64,000 nt of DNA, taken from NCBI GenBank assembly GCA_033764775.1, contig JANRIQ010000006.1, positions 1 to 64,000 on the forward strand, written 5' to 3'. This document shows, in pieces, positions 26,784 through 35,765 of this stretch. The DNA comes from JAWXCE01 sp033764775 (lineage in GTDB: Bacteria; Pseudomonadota; Alphaproteobacteria; Rhizobiales; Rhodomicrobiaceae). The position numbers and the translations under genes are program-made. Below the pieces are notes generated by a model that saw nothing but the letters and a program-made list of their open reading frames with translations, did not search any database and was not told where the DNA came from. The first letter of the stretch is position 1, and the number at the start of each line of letters is the position of its first letter.

Positions 26784-28172
26784 ATGGCGAGCACGCGCAC
26801 CGAACACGACACCTTCGGCCCTATCGAAGTGCCCGCCGAACGCTACTGGGGCGCGCAGACGCAGCGTTCGCTCGGCAACTTCAAGATCGGCGTGGAGAAG
26901 ATGCCCGCGCCGCTCATCCGCGCGCTCGGCGTCATCAAGAAATGCGCGGCCGAAGCCAACATGGCGCTCGGCGGCCTCGATGCGCGCATCGGCGGCGCCA
27001 TCGTGCAGGCGGCGGACGAAGTGATCGCGGGCAAGCTCGACGCGGAGTTCCCGCTCGCCGTGTGGCAGACCGGCTCGGGCACGCAGACGAACATGAACGC
27101 CAACGAGGTGATCGCCAACCGCGCTATTGAGCTGCTCGGCGGCGAGCGTGGCGGCAAGGCCGTGCACCCAAACGACCATGTGAACAAGTCGCAATCCTCG
27201 AACGACACGTTCCCGACCGCGATGCACATCGCCGCCGCCGTCGAGGCGAACCGCGCGCTCATCCCGGCGCTGCGCCACCTCGCGGAAGCGCTGGAGGCGA
27301 AGGCGGCAGCCTTCCGGGACATCATCAAGATCGGCCGCACGCACCTGCAGGACGCGGTGCCGATGACGCTGGGTCAGGAGTTCGGCGGCTACGCCGCCCA
27401 AGTGCGCATGGGGATCGCGCGCCTCGAGCGCACGCTGCCCGGCCTTTACGCGCTGGCGCAAGGGGGCACGGCGGTCGGCACCGGGCTGAACTGTCCGGCG
27501 GGCTTCGCTGAGGATTTCGCCGCCCGCGTCGCGCGCGAAACGGGCCTGCCGTTCGTCACCGCGCCCAACAAGTTCGAGGCGCTCGCCTCCAACGACGCGG
27601 TGATCGAGGCGTCCGGCGCGCTGAATGTGCTCGCCGCCAGCCTGTTCAAGATCGCCAACGACATCCGGTTGCTCGGCTCCGGCCCGCGCTCCGGCCTCGC
27701 CGAGCTGTCGCTGCCCGAGAATGAGCCGGGCTCCTCGATCATGCCCGGCAAGGTGAACCCGACCCAGTGCGAGGCGATGACGATGGTGTGCTGCCAGGTG
27801 ATGGGCAACCACGTCGCGGTGACGGTCGCAGGGAGCCAGGGCCATTTCGAGCTGAACGTGTTCAAGCCGGTGATGATCCACAATCTGCTGCAGTCCATGC
27901 GCCTCATCGCTGACGCGAGCGTGAGCCTGACGGACAACTGCATCGTCGGCATCGAGCCGAACCGCGCCCGCATCGCCGACCTGCTGGAGCGCTCGCTGAT
28001 GCTTGTCACCGCGCTCAACCCCAAGATCGGCTACGACAAGGCCGCCGAGATCGCCAAGACCGCGCACAAGAACGGCACGACCTTGCGCGAGGAGGCGCTG
28101 CGCCTCGGCTACGTGACCGAGGAGGAGTTCAACGCGCTGATGCGGCCGGAAACCATGGTCGGCCCGCGCTGA
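26784..28172 (+). CDS. fumC: Class II fumarate hydratase
   Basis: A 462-residue fumarase C catalysing fumarate plus water to malate in the TCA cycle. Visible are the N-terminal DTFGPIEVPAERYWGAQTQR, the substrate loop GSGTQTNMNANEV, NKSQSSNDTFPTAMH, and the family signature GSSIMPGKVNPTQCEA. ATG at 26784 is chosen by comparison with the usual start; ATG at 26772 would add four residues. Transcribed divergently from the methyltransferase. Confidence 0.97.
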   Translation: MASTRTEHDTFGPIEVPAERYWGAQTQRSLGNFKIGVEKMPAPLIRALGVIKKCAAEANMALGGLDARIGGAIVQAADEVIAGKLDAEFPLAVWQTGSGTQTNMNANEVIANRAIELLGGERGGKAVHPNDHVNKSQSSNDTFPTAMHIAAAVEANRALIPALRHLAEALEAKAAAFRDIIKIGRTHLQDAVPMTLGQEFGGYAAQVRMGIARLERTLPGLYALAQGGTAVGTGLNCPAGFAEDFAARVARETGLPFVTAPNKFEALASNDAVIEASGALNVLAASLFKIANDIRLLGSGPRSGLAELSLPENEPGSSIMPGKVNPTQCEAMTMVCCQVMGNHVAVTVAGSQGHFELNVFKPVMIHNLLQSMRLIADASVSLTDNCIVGIEPNRARIADLLERSLMLVTALNPKIGYDKAAEIAKTAHKNGTTLREEALRLGYVTEEEFNALMRPETMVGPR

Positions 28173-28176
28173 TCTG

Positions 28177-28464
28177 ATGCCGCGCGACGAACCCACGCTC
28201 GAGCTTTTCCCGGCGCCGCCGAAACCGCTTTCGGAGCGGCGGCTGGCGGCGGAGGCCGGGCGGCCGGTGAAGCGCTCGTTGACCATCGCCGGGCACCGCA
28301 CCTCGATCTCGCTGGAGGAGGCGTTCTGGACGGCGCTTCAGGACGTGGCGCGCGGGCAAGGCAAAACTGTCGCCTCGCTCATTTTCCAGATCGACGCCAA
28401 GCGCGGCAAAACCAACCTGTCGAGCGCCATCCGCGTCTACCTGCTCGACCATTTCCGAAAATGA
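28177..28464 (+). CDS. Ribbon-helix-helix domain protein
   Basis: A 95-residue protein starting four bases after fumC. The core KRSLTIAGHRTSISLEEAFW, followed by LQDVARGQGKTVASLI and SSAIRVYLLDHF, fits the RHH_4 family of ribbon-helix-helix proteins common in alphaproteobacteria. Family function is unknown; DNA binding is expected. It probably shares the fumC transcript. The end converges with asd, leaving nine bases. Confidence 0.78.
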   Translation: MPRDEPTLELFPAPPKPLSERRLAAEAGRPVKRSLTIAGHRTSISLEEAFWTALQDVARGQGKTVASLIFQIDAKRGKTNLSSAIRVYLLDHFRK

Positions 28465-28473
28465 AACGGGCGG

Positions 28474-29502
28474 TCACTCCGCGCGCGGGCGGATCAGGCC
28501 GCGGTTGATCAGCGTCTCGGCGATCTGCACCGTGTTGAGCGCCGCGCCCTTGCGCAGGTTGTCGGACACAACCCACATCGACAGTCCGTTCTCAACCGTG
28601 ATGTCCTCGCGGATGCGGGAGACGAACGTGGCGTACTCGCCCACGCAATCGACGGGCGTCACGTAGCCGCCGTCCTCGCGCTTATCCACGACCATAAGCC
28701 CCGGCGCCTCGCGCAGGATTTCGCGCGCCTCGTCCGCCGAGATCGGGCGCTCGAACTCGATGTTCACCGCCTCCGAATGCCCGACGAACACCGGCACGCG
28801 CACGCAGGTGGCGGTGAGCTTGATCTTGGGGTCGAGGATTTTTTTCGTCTCCGCGACCATCTTCCACTCCTCGCGGGTGAAGCCGTCGTCCTGAAACTTG
28901 TCGATGTGCGGGATGACGTTGAACGCGATCTGCTTGGTGAACACGTTCGGCTCAGGCGCGTCGGTGACGAAGATGCCCTTCGTCTGCGTCCACAGTTCGT
29001 CCATCGCGTCCTTGCCGGCGCCGGAGACGGATTGATAAGTGGCGACGACCACGCGGCGGATGGTGGCCGCGTCGTGCAGCGGTTTCAGCGCCACAACGAG
29101 CTGCGCGGTGGAGCAGTTGGGGTTGGCGATGATGTTTTTCTTCGAGAAACCGGCGACCGCGTCGGCGTTCACCTCCGGCACGATCAGCGGCACGTCCATG
29201 TCGTACCGCCAGGCGGAGGAGTTGTCGATGACGACGCAGCCCGTCGCGGCGATGCGGGGCGACCACTCCTTCGACACCTCGCCGCCCGCCGACATGAGCG
29301 CGAAATCGCACTTGGCGAAGTCGAACGTGGCGAGGTCTTCGCATTTCACCGTGCGGTCGCCCATGGAGACGGGCAGGCCCTGGGAGCGGCGCGAGGCGAT
29401 GGCGTGGATGGCCGCGATGGGGAATTCACGCTCATCGAGGATGTTGAGCATTTCGCGGCCCACATTGCCTGTGGCGCCGACGACGGCGACGGTGTAGGTC
29501 AT
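28474..29502 (-). CDS. asd: Aspartate-semialdehyde dehydrogenase
   Basis: A 342-residue NADP-dependent enzyme of the lysine/threonine/methionine and diaminopimelate branch. The Rossmann motif VVGATGNVGREMLNILDER and the active-site cysteine in IIANPNCSTAQLV are present, as is the substrate site NVIPHIDKF. It provides the precursor of the meso-diaminopimelate that the MurE domain at 59 kb is predicted to use. About 125 bases separate it from the AT-rich cassette upstream. Confidence 0.96.
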   Translation of the reverse strand: MTYTVAVVGATGNVGREMLNILDEREFPIAAIHAIASRRSQGLPVSMGDRTVKCEDLATFDFAKCDFALMSAGGEVSKEWSPRIAATGCVVIDNSSAWRYDMDVPLIVPEVNADAVAGFSKKNIIANPNCSTAQLVVALKPLHDAATIRRVVVATYQSVSGAGKDAMDELWTQTKGIFVTDAPEPNVFTKQIAFNVIPHIDKFQDDGFTREEWKMVAETKKILDPKIKLTATCVRVPVFVGHSEAVNIEFERPISADEAREILREAPGLMVVDKREDGGYVTPVDCVGEYATFVSRIREDITVENGLSMWVVSDNLRKGAALNTVQIAETLINRGLIRPRAE

Positions 29503-29628
29503 TTAAACTCTGCTTTGTTTTGCTCGCACGTCTGGGGGTTGTGCGCGCTAACGATAACGGTGCGCCCCTTATACGGAAGACTGAAGGCTCGCACAACAGA
29601 GCCTCTCGCCACCCTTGATTGCCTGGTT

Positions 29629-30297
29629 CTAGAAATTCTTTTGACGTGTAACTGAATTGTAAACCCATTCATCTAGTTCTTTAATGGCTGCCTTTATTCT
29701 TTCGCTAAAATTCTGATCGTTAAATCGTAATTTTCTATAACTATCGCCTAAGCGGCCCCATTGTTCGTCACTTGCTTCGTCATGGATCAATAAAAAAACT
29801 GGCATCTGCAAAGCAAGGGCCATAGAAACTTCTGCTACAATCCATATGTTTGTGTTTTCGTCATTCCTTGGCGTCACAATTGCCAGTAACGCCTCACAAT
29901 TTCTTATTTTAACTGCTACATCAGCGAAGGTCGAATGTGTTAGCGGCGCGTCAAGCCCGCCTCCCGAGCCCAGTACTCTTATGTGTAAAAATTCGCACTC
30001 CGCTACAACCATTGTACGGATTTCATGCGCTTGGCCGTAATTTATATTTCTTGATAAAAACAATGAATATATATTACCTTTCGACACCTCTTTCAAGTAA
30101 GAATGATTCACGCTAATTTTCTGCTTAATTTCTTCCCGTAAAGCCCATGCGAGTTGATAACGTTTCTCTAAGTCGTACTCAACTAGAAACTCATTTGGAG
30201 GCAAGTTTTTCTTCTTTTCTTTTATCTCTGATATCCGCCTCGATAAATTCTTCAAAACATTCTCGTGAGAAAGAGATCCAGGAAGAATGTCTACCAT
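29629..30297 (-). CDS. TIR-like/Rossmannoid domain protein, putative effector
   Basis: A 222-residue protein from very AT-rich DNA (21 G/C in the 60 bases 30181-30240). Residues 1-70 look helical and charged. Residues about 74-175 have an alternating beta-alpha pattern: NIYSLFLSRN, EFLHIRVLG, ADVAVKIRNCEALLAIVTPR, then IWIVAEVSMALALQMPVFLL. The W152-xxx-E156 pair sits where TIR NADases and nucleoside deoxyribosyltransferase-like enzymes carry a catalytic Glu. It starts inside the stop region of the upstream gene (7-base overlap), so the pair is coupled. A NAD- or nucleotide-degrading immune effector is inference from fold pattern only; no named family is claimed. Confidence 0.5.
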   Translation of the reverse strand: MVDILPGSLSHENVLKNLSRRISEIKEKKKNLPPNEFLVEYDLEKRYQLAWALREEIKQKISVNHSYLKEVSKGNIYSLFLSRNINYGQAHEIRTMVVAECEFLHIRVLGSGGGLDAPLTHSTFADVAVKIRNCEALLAIVTPRNDENTNIWIVAEVSMALALQMPVFLLIHDEASDEQWGRLGDSYRKLRFNDQNFSERIKAAIKELDEWVYNSVTRQKNF

Positions 30298-31337
30298 AGC
30301 CGCGACCTTACTTGGTGAAATTTCACAGGATTTAAAATCTTTGCAAAAAATTGTCTCTTCTTGTAAAAAGAAGAAAACTCGCTATTAAGCTGCTTGATAA
30401 AATTATTTTTGTCAATTGGAGCAGCAGTTGATGCTAATATATTTAAGGTAGATAATTCATTATCTTTTATATCCGACTCCGAGGTAAATGAAGTGCTTCC
30501 AAGCTTTCTTTGAGCCAACTGACTTCGAACTATGTTTAGCCCCATCGCCCTCATAACGCTTGCGATCTGCGAATGCCCAATCTCACGTTGCGAAAAATAA
30601 ATTGAAATATGAATAGCATTGGGATTCTCAATGTTCTGGACGCCGCAATAAATGGCGTGAGATTTGACATTTACAGATGAAACCACATAACTGTTTTTAT
30701 TTAAATTTAGCTCATTCAAAAAAGGCGGTGGAATTTCAAATCCATCCTTTCTATAGGTTGTTTGAGCAGGTTGATGAAGACTTGATCCATTCCGGTCATC
30801 ACGCGAGTACCTTATATCCTCCCACATATTCCAGTGTAGCATATTTCTATACAAGCGAAGAACTGGAGAGTTGTCGGGGTTTATACGAATCTCGTGGAGA
30901 AACTCGACTATAATGTTATAGTAAAGCCCCAAAAGACCATTGTTAGGATCACGCTCCCTATCTGACGGACGGAGATCAATCTCACTTGAGTCGTATGACG
31001 TGCAATCAAGCACAAAGTATTTTGAATGATACCTAGAGTTGTAAGCAGCCCGTGAAACATAGTGCAGCACGCGAATCGAAAAGCGATCGAAAATCTTTAA
31101 AAGCCGCTCAATTTGACCAGGGCTATCGAGCAACTGTAGGTCCAGGTTCCACATGTCGGGCCAAGTTTCTATTCCATACGGAGAAATAATAAATTCAGGA
31201 AATCCCCAGGAATTTACTCTTCTGAACGTTACGTAAATCTTTGAACCTGTAGTTACAGCGATAGGAGCCCGCAACGTTGGATGTAAAACTATTTTACTCT
31301 GTATCCCCAGAGGTCTCGGTAGATCGTGCAAAAACAT
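30291..31337 (-). CDS. Unrecognised protein with two ACT-like segments, putative sensor
   Basis: A 348-residue protein from AT-rich DNA, first of a coupled pair. Residues about 63-115 (NLDLQLLDSPGQIERLLKIF followed by SIRVLHYVS) and about 240-295 (AIHISIYFSQREIGHSQIAS followed by MGLNIVRSQ) have the beta-alpha-beta pattern and the Gly-x-hydrophobic turn of ACT-like ligand-binding domains. No catalytic motif is seen. The stop codon overlaps the start of the TIR-like gene. A ligand-sensing partner for the TIR-like protein is a guess from domain pattern and coupling. No homologue is recognised. Confidence 0.45.
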   Translation of the reverse strand: MFLHDLPRPLGIQSKIVLHPTLRAPIAVTTGSKIYVTFRRVNSWGFPEFIISPYGIETWPDMWNLDLQLLDSPGQIERLLKIFDRFSIRVLHYVSRAAYNSRYHSKYFVLDCTSYDSSEIDLRPSDRERDPNNGLLGLYYNIIVEFLHEIRINPDNSPVLRLYRNMLHWNMWEDIRYSRDDRNGSSLHQPAQTTYRKDGFEIPPPFLNELNLNKNSYVVSSVNVKSHAIYCGVQNIENPNAIHISIYFSQREIGHSQIASVMRAMGLNIVRSQLAQRKLGSTSFTSESDIKDNELSTLNILASTAAPIDKNNFIKQLNSEFSSFYKKRQFFAKILNPVKFHQVRSRLW

Positions 31338-31420
31338 CTATTCAGTGTCCGAGAAAGCTTATCTCAATTCTAAAGCTTCAATATTCTCATCATACCCGGT
31401 TTGAATGACCTTGTGAACAA

Positions 31421-32539
31421 CTAAGGTAGTGTGGCGCGGTCGGCGGGCGCTAGATACCGCCGCGCCACGACCGGCAGCAGCAGCGCGATGAACAGAAATC
31501 GCGCGAACTGATGCGCCCCGACATACGCTGGGTCAAGCCCCAACAGAAACGACAGGATGATCATCGCCTCCAGCCCGCCCGGCGCAAAGGCGAGCAGCGC
31601 CTGCCCCCACGGCACGCCCAGCCCCTCCGCCACTGCGGCGGCGAACAGCGCGGCGACCCCCAGCGCCACGAAAAACGCGATGAGCAACGCGGGCAGCGAG
31701 CGCACCAGCGCCGCCACGCTCGCGCCCTCGAACCGCATCCCCGTGTAGGCGCCGAGCACGACGAGCGTCGGCACGAGGATCGCGCCCGGCAGTTGCCCCG
31801 CGACCAGGCCCGTCAGGTGCAGCGTCGCGCTCGCGATCATGGCGCCGAGCAGCAGCCCCGCGGGCGCGCGCAGCCAGTGCAGGAGCAGCCCCAGCGCCGC
31901 GCCGCCCGCGATCATCACGGCGAAACCCGCCGCACCCTCGAAGCGCGCGGGCGCCATGGCCGCCACAGGGATCTCCGCCTCGCCCGTCAACGCGACGATG
32001 AGCGGCGGCAAAATCGCCATCAAGATCATCAGCCGCACCATCTGCGCCATCACAACGAGCCTCGCGTCGGCCCGGCTCTGCAAGCTCATGGCGATCACGT
32101 AGGAGAGTGCGCCAGGGATCGAGGCGAAGAACGCGGTAGGCGCGTCCCAGCCGGCCCTGCGCAGGTAAAACGCGACCGCGCCCATGATCGCGGGCACCGA
32201 GAGGAAGAGCGCGACGAGGCTGAGCGGCCATTTCGTCAGCCCAGCCAAAATCTGCGCGTCGAACCCCGCCCCCATGGACACGCCGACCAGCACGAACGAG
32301 GCGCTGGCGAGCGGCCCGGGCAGCTCCATCGGCGCGTGAAACAGGGCGAGCGCGGCGACGGCGAGCATGCTGCCGGTGAGCCAGGCGGCCGGCAGCCCGG
32401 CGGCGTGGAACAGCGCGCCCCCGGCCGCGCCGATGATGAGCGCGAACGCCGTGCGCTCGAAAATGTCGCTGAAAGACGGCTTCGGCGGCGGCGAAGGGAC
32501 GGGCGGCGGCGCGGTCTCTCCCGCGCCCAGATCCTTCAC
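31421..32539 (-). CDS. AbrB-family (PF05145-type) integral membrane protein
   Basis: A 372-residue protein with roughly ten hydrophobic helices in two similar halves. Typical segments are GAAGGALFHAAGLPAAWLTG, SIPGALSYVIAM, the repeat-like RAPAGLLLGAMIASATLHLT, and FAPGGLEAMIILSFLLGLDP. This is the membrane family often misnamed 'AbrB regulator' or 'ammonia monooxygenase'; its substrate is unknown. The N-terminus is Pro-rich and cytoplasmic. The start overlaps the stop of the preceding gene by four bases. Confidence 0.82.
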   Translation of the reverse strand: MKDLGAGETAPPPVPSPPPKPSFSDIFERTAFALIIGAAGGALFHAAGLPAAWLTGSMLAVAALALFHAPMELPGPLASASFVLVGVSMGAGFDAQILAGLTKWPLSLVALFLSVPAIMGAVAFYLRRAGWDAPTAFFASIPGALSYVIAMSLQSRADARLVVMAQMVRLMILMAILPPLIVALTGEAEIPVAAMAPARFEGAAGFAVMIAGGAALGLLLHWLRAPAGLLLGAMIASATLHLTGLVAGQLPGAILVPTLVVLGAYTGMRFEGASVAALVRSLPALLIAFFVALGVAALFAAAVAEGLGVPWGQALLAFAPGGLEAMIILSFLLGLDPAYVGAHQFARFLFIALLLPVVARRYLAPADRATLP

Positions 32540-33396
32540 GCCAACCCCGGCAGCCCGAGCTGCACGCCTTCGTCAAGCAGCCGCCCGCACAGCCAGAACT
32601 CGCCCTGCACGATCATGCCGGGACGCGGATCGCTGCGGAATTGCGCCTCGCTCGCCAGCACGTCGATCTCGCCGCCGAGCGTGGAGACGAGCGCCCAGCG
32701 GAAGTTCTGGCCTGTCACGGGGTTGGCGCGCAGTTCCGAGCGCACCACGACGCCGGTGAAATAGGCCTTGGACGGCGCGCGGAAGTCCGGCCCGTCGGGG
32801 TCGTGATAGATCGGCGCGCCGGGCGCCTCGCCGCCGAGCGGCGTGAACAGGCCGCTTGCGAAAAACGATTTCGGCGCGAACCGCACTTCCTGGCCGGCCT
32901 GCGCGGCGGTGAACGAGGCTTCATCGGGGAACATGGCGATGTCGTGGGGAAAGGCGGCGATCTGCGCGGCGGCGATGAACGGCGTGTCGCGGCCCTCGAA
33001 GCACGCGAAATCGACCACGTCGATGAGCGCGACGGTTGCGCATTGATGCGGCTGCGGGCCAGGTCCGATCTCCACGAACGCTGCGCCCTCGAAGGCGTTG
33101 TCGGCGGGGCGCCGCCGCATCGTCATGACGCGCACGGGCACGCGCCCCTCGCCGGCGAAGAACGGCGTGACGCCGACGATGGCGAGGCGCTCCTCCGCGT
33201 CCTCGGTCGAGGCCTGCGCGGCCTCGCGCTGCATGTGTATCCAAAGCTCCGGCCCGGCGCCGGACGTCCAGCGGTAGTAATAGCCAGGCGCGCACGGCTT
33301 CGGATCAGCCCCTTGCTCGGGCAGGCTGGCGAGCAGCCCGGCGAGTTCCTCCGCCGACCCCGCCTTGAACCCGATGACGCTGAAGTGGTCAGACAT
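32536..33396 (-). CDS. Hypothetical protein
   Basis: A 286-residue soluble protein of normal GC content. No signal peptide, membrane segment or catalytic motif is evident. It contains YYYRWTSGAGPELWIHMQRE and later LASEAQFRSDPRPGMIVQGE near the C-terminus, suggesting a beta-rich fold. It overlaps the AbrB-family gene by four bases and follows the HsdR_N-type gene by 12 bases. I do not recognise the family. Confidence 0.7.
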   Translation of the reverse strand: MSDHFSVIGFKAGSAEELAGLLASLPEQGADPKPCAPGYYYRWTSGAGPELWIHMQREAAQASTEDAEERLAIVGVTPFFAGEGRVPVRVMTMRRRPADNAFEGAAFVEIGPGPQPHQCATVALIDVVDFACFEGRDTPFIAAAQIAAFPHDIAMFPDEASFTAAQAGQEVRFAPKSFFASGLFTPLGGEAPGAPIYHDPDGPDFRAPSKAYFTGVVVRSELRANPVTGQNFRWALVSTLGGEIDVLASEAQFRSDPRPGMIVQGEFWLCGRLLDEGVQLGLPGLA

Positions 33397-33408
33397 TCGC
33401 TCGCAGCC

Positions 33409-34500
33409 TCACCAACTTTGCGCTTCGGATAGCCTTTGCCGAAAGGCCGTGACAAGTGGTTGATCTATAGTGCTTATGTCGTAAAAAGTCTGTTTTTCGT
33501 CGCCAATATAGAAGATAAACTTGTCTCTACCTTCTTCCTCATAATAATCAAACAGCCGTCCTTTGTTCAGTCTATCATAATAAACACAAAATTTCTCGAT
33601 TCTATCACGATACCTGATTTTATCGATTTCGATTTGCTCCGAGGGTCGTTTCACCTTCTCGCGAAGGCGGTTTTTGCAGAAAGCGAAAATCTGCTTCTCA
33701 TGTTCAGTTGTGATGATTTTCGGCGCAACGCCATTGATTTGCGCCGGTGCAGTTCGCACCCGCGGCGCTGCGGCCTTCATGTTTTGGATCTTTTCATGAA
33801 TTTCGCCCGCTAGGCTGTGCGAGAACGCCTCCTGCAAAAGCGTCGAGTACAAATCCAGTCGATTGTCGCGGATGCGCTTGATATTTAACTGAGCAAGAAC
33901 GTACCGGCAAAAATCAGGCGTTGGCTTCTTGAGTTGCCCGGCGAGCCATCGCGTCAGCTTGATCCGGATCATCTCAGATTGAGCGAAATTGGCGACCCAG
34001 TCTTCGTTGAAAGTGTCTCGACCGATATGACCGAGGAAGTTTTTCTCGGTTTCCGTCAACCCGCGCGAGGCTACCTTCTCCAAACTCAGGGCGAAGAACG
34101 GTTCGTCATCCAAATTGCCGTCGCTGTCTCCGTCGCTGAAGAAAAGGAAGTTTAAGCCGTCGGTCAACACCGCCAGGGTCGCGTCCTGATGCTTGAAGTA
34201 ATTGGCGAGTTGCCCGTAGTGATTCGAAAGCTGTCTCCCCGGAGACTTGCACTCTACAACGATAACGGGCTTACCTTTTGAAAATAAAACGATATCCGCG
34301 CGGTTCGGATATTTTTTGTTCGAATGCACCTGATGCTCTTGCATCATTGCCCGTGGGTCGCTCGGATCATAACCAAGCTGAGCAAAGAACGGAATTATCA
34401 GAATAGATTTTGCGAGGGTCTCGTTCGTGCATTCGGGACTGTGTCTGTAAGCCCGTTGAGACCAAGCAATCGTATCTCTAAAGTCCATCGTCCGATCCAT
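33409..34500 (-). CDS. HsdR_N-type PD-(D/E)XK nuclease-like protein, stand-alone
   Basis: A 363-residue protein whose first 150 residues resemble the N-terminal nuclease domain of type I restriction HsdR: AKSILIIPFFAQLGYDPSDP, then RADIVLFSKGKPVIVVECKS with D69, E83 and K85 as the PD-(D/E)XK triad. No helicase motifs follow and no HsdM/HsdS genes are nearby. The C-terminal 200 residues are unrecognised, ending in a region rich in Lys, Tyr and Asp. The DNA is less GC-rich than its neighbours, with one 60-base stretch (33541-33600) at 18 G/C, suggesting acquisition. It starts seven bases after leuB. Confidence 0.65.
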   Translation of the reverse strand: MDRTMDFRDTIAWSQRAYRHSPECTNETLAKSILIIPFFAQLGYDPSDPRAMMQEHQVHSNKKYPNRADIVLFSKGKPVIVVECKSPGRQLSNHYGQLANYFKHQDATLAVLTDGLNFLFFSDGDSDGNLDDEPFFALSLEKVASRGLTETEKNFLGHIGRDTFNEDWVANFAQSEMIRIKLTRWLAGQLKKPTPDFCRYVLAQLNIKRIRDNRLDLYSTLLQEAFSHSLAGEIHEKIQNMKAAAPRVRTAPAQINGVAPKIITTEHEKQIFAFCKNRLREKVKRPSEQIEIDKIRYRDRIEKFCVYYDRLNKGRLFDYYEEEGRDKFIFYIGDEKQTFYDISTIDQPLVTAFRQRLSEAQSW

Positions 34501-34507
34501 TTCGAAC

Positions 34508-35614
34508 TTAACCGGTGAGCGCGTCGAGTTCGGCGACGATGGCCTCGCCCATCTGCGCGGTCGAAACCTGCGTCATGCCCGGCTGCATGATGTCGCCGGT
34601 GCGCAGGCCCTTGCCAAGCGCCGCCGCGATCGCTTTGTCGAGCATGTCCGCCTCCGCGCCCATGCCGAACGTATATCGCAGGGCCATCCCAAAGCTGGCG
34701 ACAGTGGCGATCGGGTTGGCGATGCCGCGCCCCGCGATGTCCGGCGCGCTGCCGTGCACCGGCTCGTACATGGCGGGCGTGCGGCCGCCGGACGGCGCGC
34801 CGAGCGAGGCGGAGGGCAGCATGCCGAGCGACCCGGTCAGCATCGCCGCGATGTCGGAGAGGACGTCGCCGAACAGGTTATCCGTCACCAGCACGTCGAA
34901 TTGCTTCGGGTTGCGCACGAGCTGCATGGCGCAGTTGTCGGCGAGCACATGCGTCAGTTCCACGTCCGGAAACTCCTCGCGGCCGATGCGCGAAACCGTC
35001 TGACGCCACAGCACCCCGGTCTTCATCACGTTGCTCTTCTCGGCGGAGGCCAGGCGCCGGCCGCGCTTGCGCGCCAGGTCGAAAGCGGCGCGCGCGATGC
35101 GCTCGATCTCATGCTCCGCGTAAATTTGCGTGTCGACGGCGCGGCGCTCGCCGCTCTCCAGCGTCACCAGCTCCTTCGGCTCGCCAAAATAGACGCCGCC
35201 CGTCAGCTCGCGCACGATCATGATGTCGAGGCCCTCCACGATCTCGCGCTTCAGGCTCGAGGCGTCGGCGAGCGGCGGATAGCAGATGGCCGGGCGGAGG
35301 TTGGCGAACAGGCCAAGGTCTTTGCGCAGGCGCAGCAGCCCCGCTTCAGGGCGTTGAGCGTAGGGAACGCCGTCCCATTTCGGGCCGCCGACGGCCCCCA
35401 GCATCACCGCGTCCGCCGCGTGGGCGCGGGCCATCGCCGCGTCGGAAATCGCCTCGCCGTGCGCGTCATAGGCGGTGCCGCCGACGAGATCGTCCTCGGT
35501 GTTGAAGGTGCTCCCGCCGCGAGCGTTCAGCCACGCGATGACGCGCTTCACCTCCGCCATCACCTCCGGTCCGATGCCGTCGCCCGCCAACAGAAGCACG
35601 TTGAATGTCCCCAT
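34508..35614 (-). CDS. leuB: 3-isopropylmalate dehydrogenase
   Basis: A 368-residue NAD-dependent beta-decarboxylating dehydrogenase of leucine synthesis. The N-terminus LLLAGDGIGPEVMAEV, the substrate loop ELTGGVYFGEP, catalytic YAEHEIERIARAAF, SAEKSNVMKTGVLWR, and DNLFGDVLSDIAAMLTGSLG are all typical. ATG complementary to 35612-35614 was chosen by family start. It is separated from the rest of the leu genes by a LysE-type gene and about 150 bases. Confidence 0.95.
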   Translation of the reverse strand: MGTFNVLLLAGDGIGPEVMAEVKRVIAWLNARGGSTFNTEDDLVGGTAYDAHGEAISDAAMARAHAADAVMLGAVGGPKWDGVPYAQRPEAGLLRLRKDLGLFANLRPAICYPPLADASSLKREIVEGLDIMIVRELTGGVYFGEPKELVTLESGERRAVDTQIYAEHEIERIARAAFDLARKRGRRLASAEKSNVMKTGVLWRQTVSRIGREEFPDVELTHVLADNCAMQLVRNPKQFDVLVTDNLFGDVLSDIAAMLTGSLGMLPSASLGAPSGGRTPAMYEPVHGSAPDIAGRGIANPIATVASFGMALRYTFGMGAEADMLDKAIAAALGKGLRTGDIMQPGMTQVSTAQMGEAIVAELDALTG

Positions 35615-35765
35615 GTCCCCGCCCATGCAAAAGAACGCCGTAAGCGGCGTCCGCCTCAACCAGAGATTAGCTATCCCCGCAACGCCGGGGCCGCAAGCCC
35701 GCCCCCGCAACAGCATGTGCATATCCCGCAAGGCGCGCGAAGATTGGCCACCGCGCGAGGGCCGG

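Noticed and set aside
26700..28301. 533-residue minus-strand open frame
   Set aside because: Antisense to fumC, with shadow-type composition.
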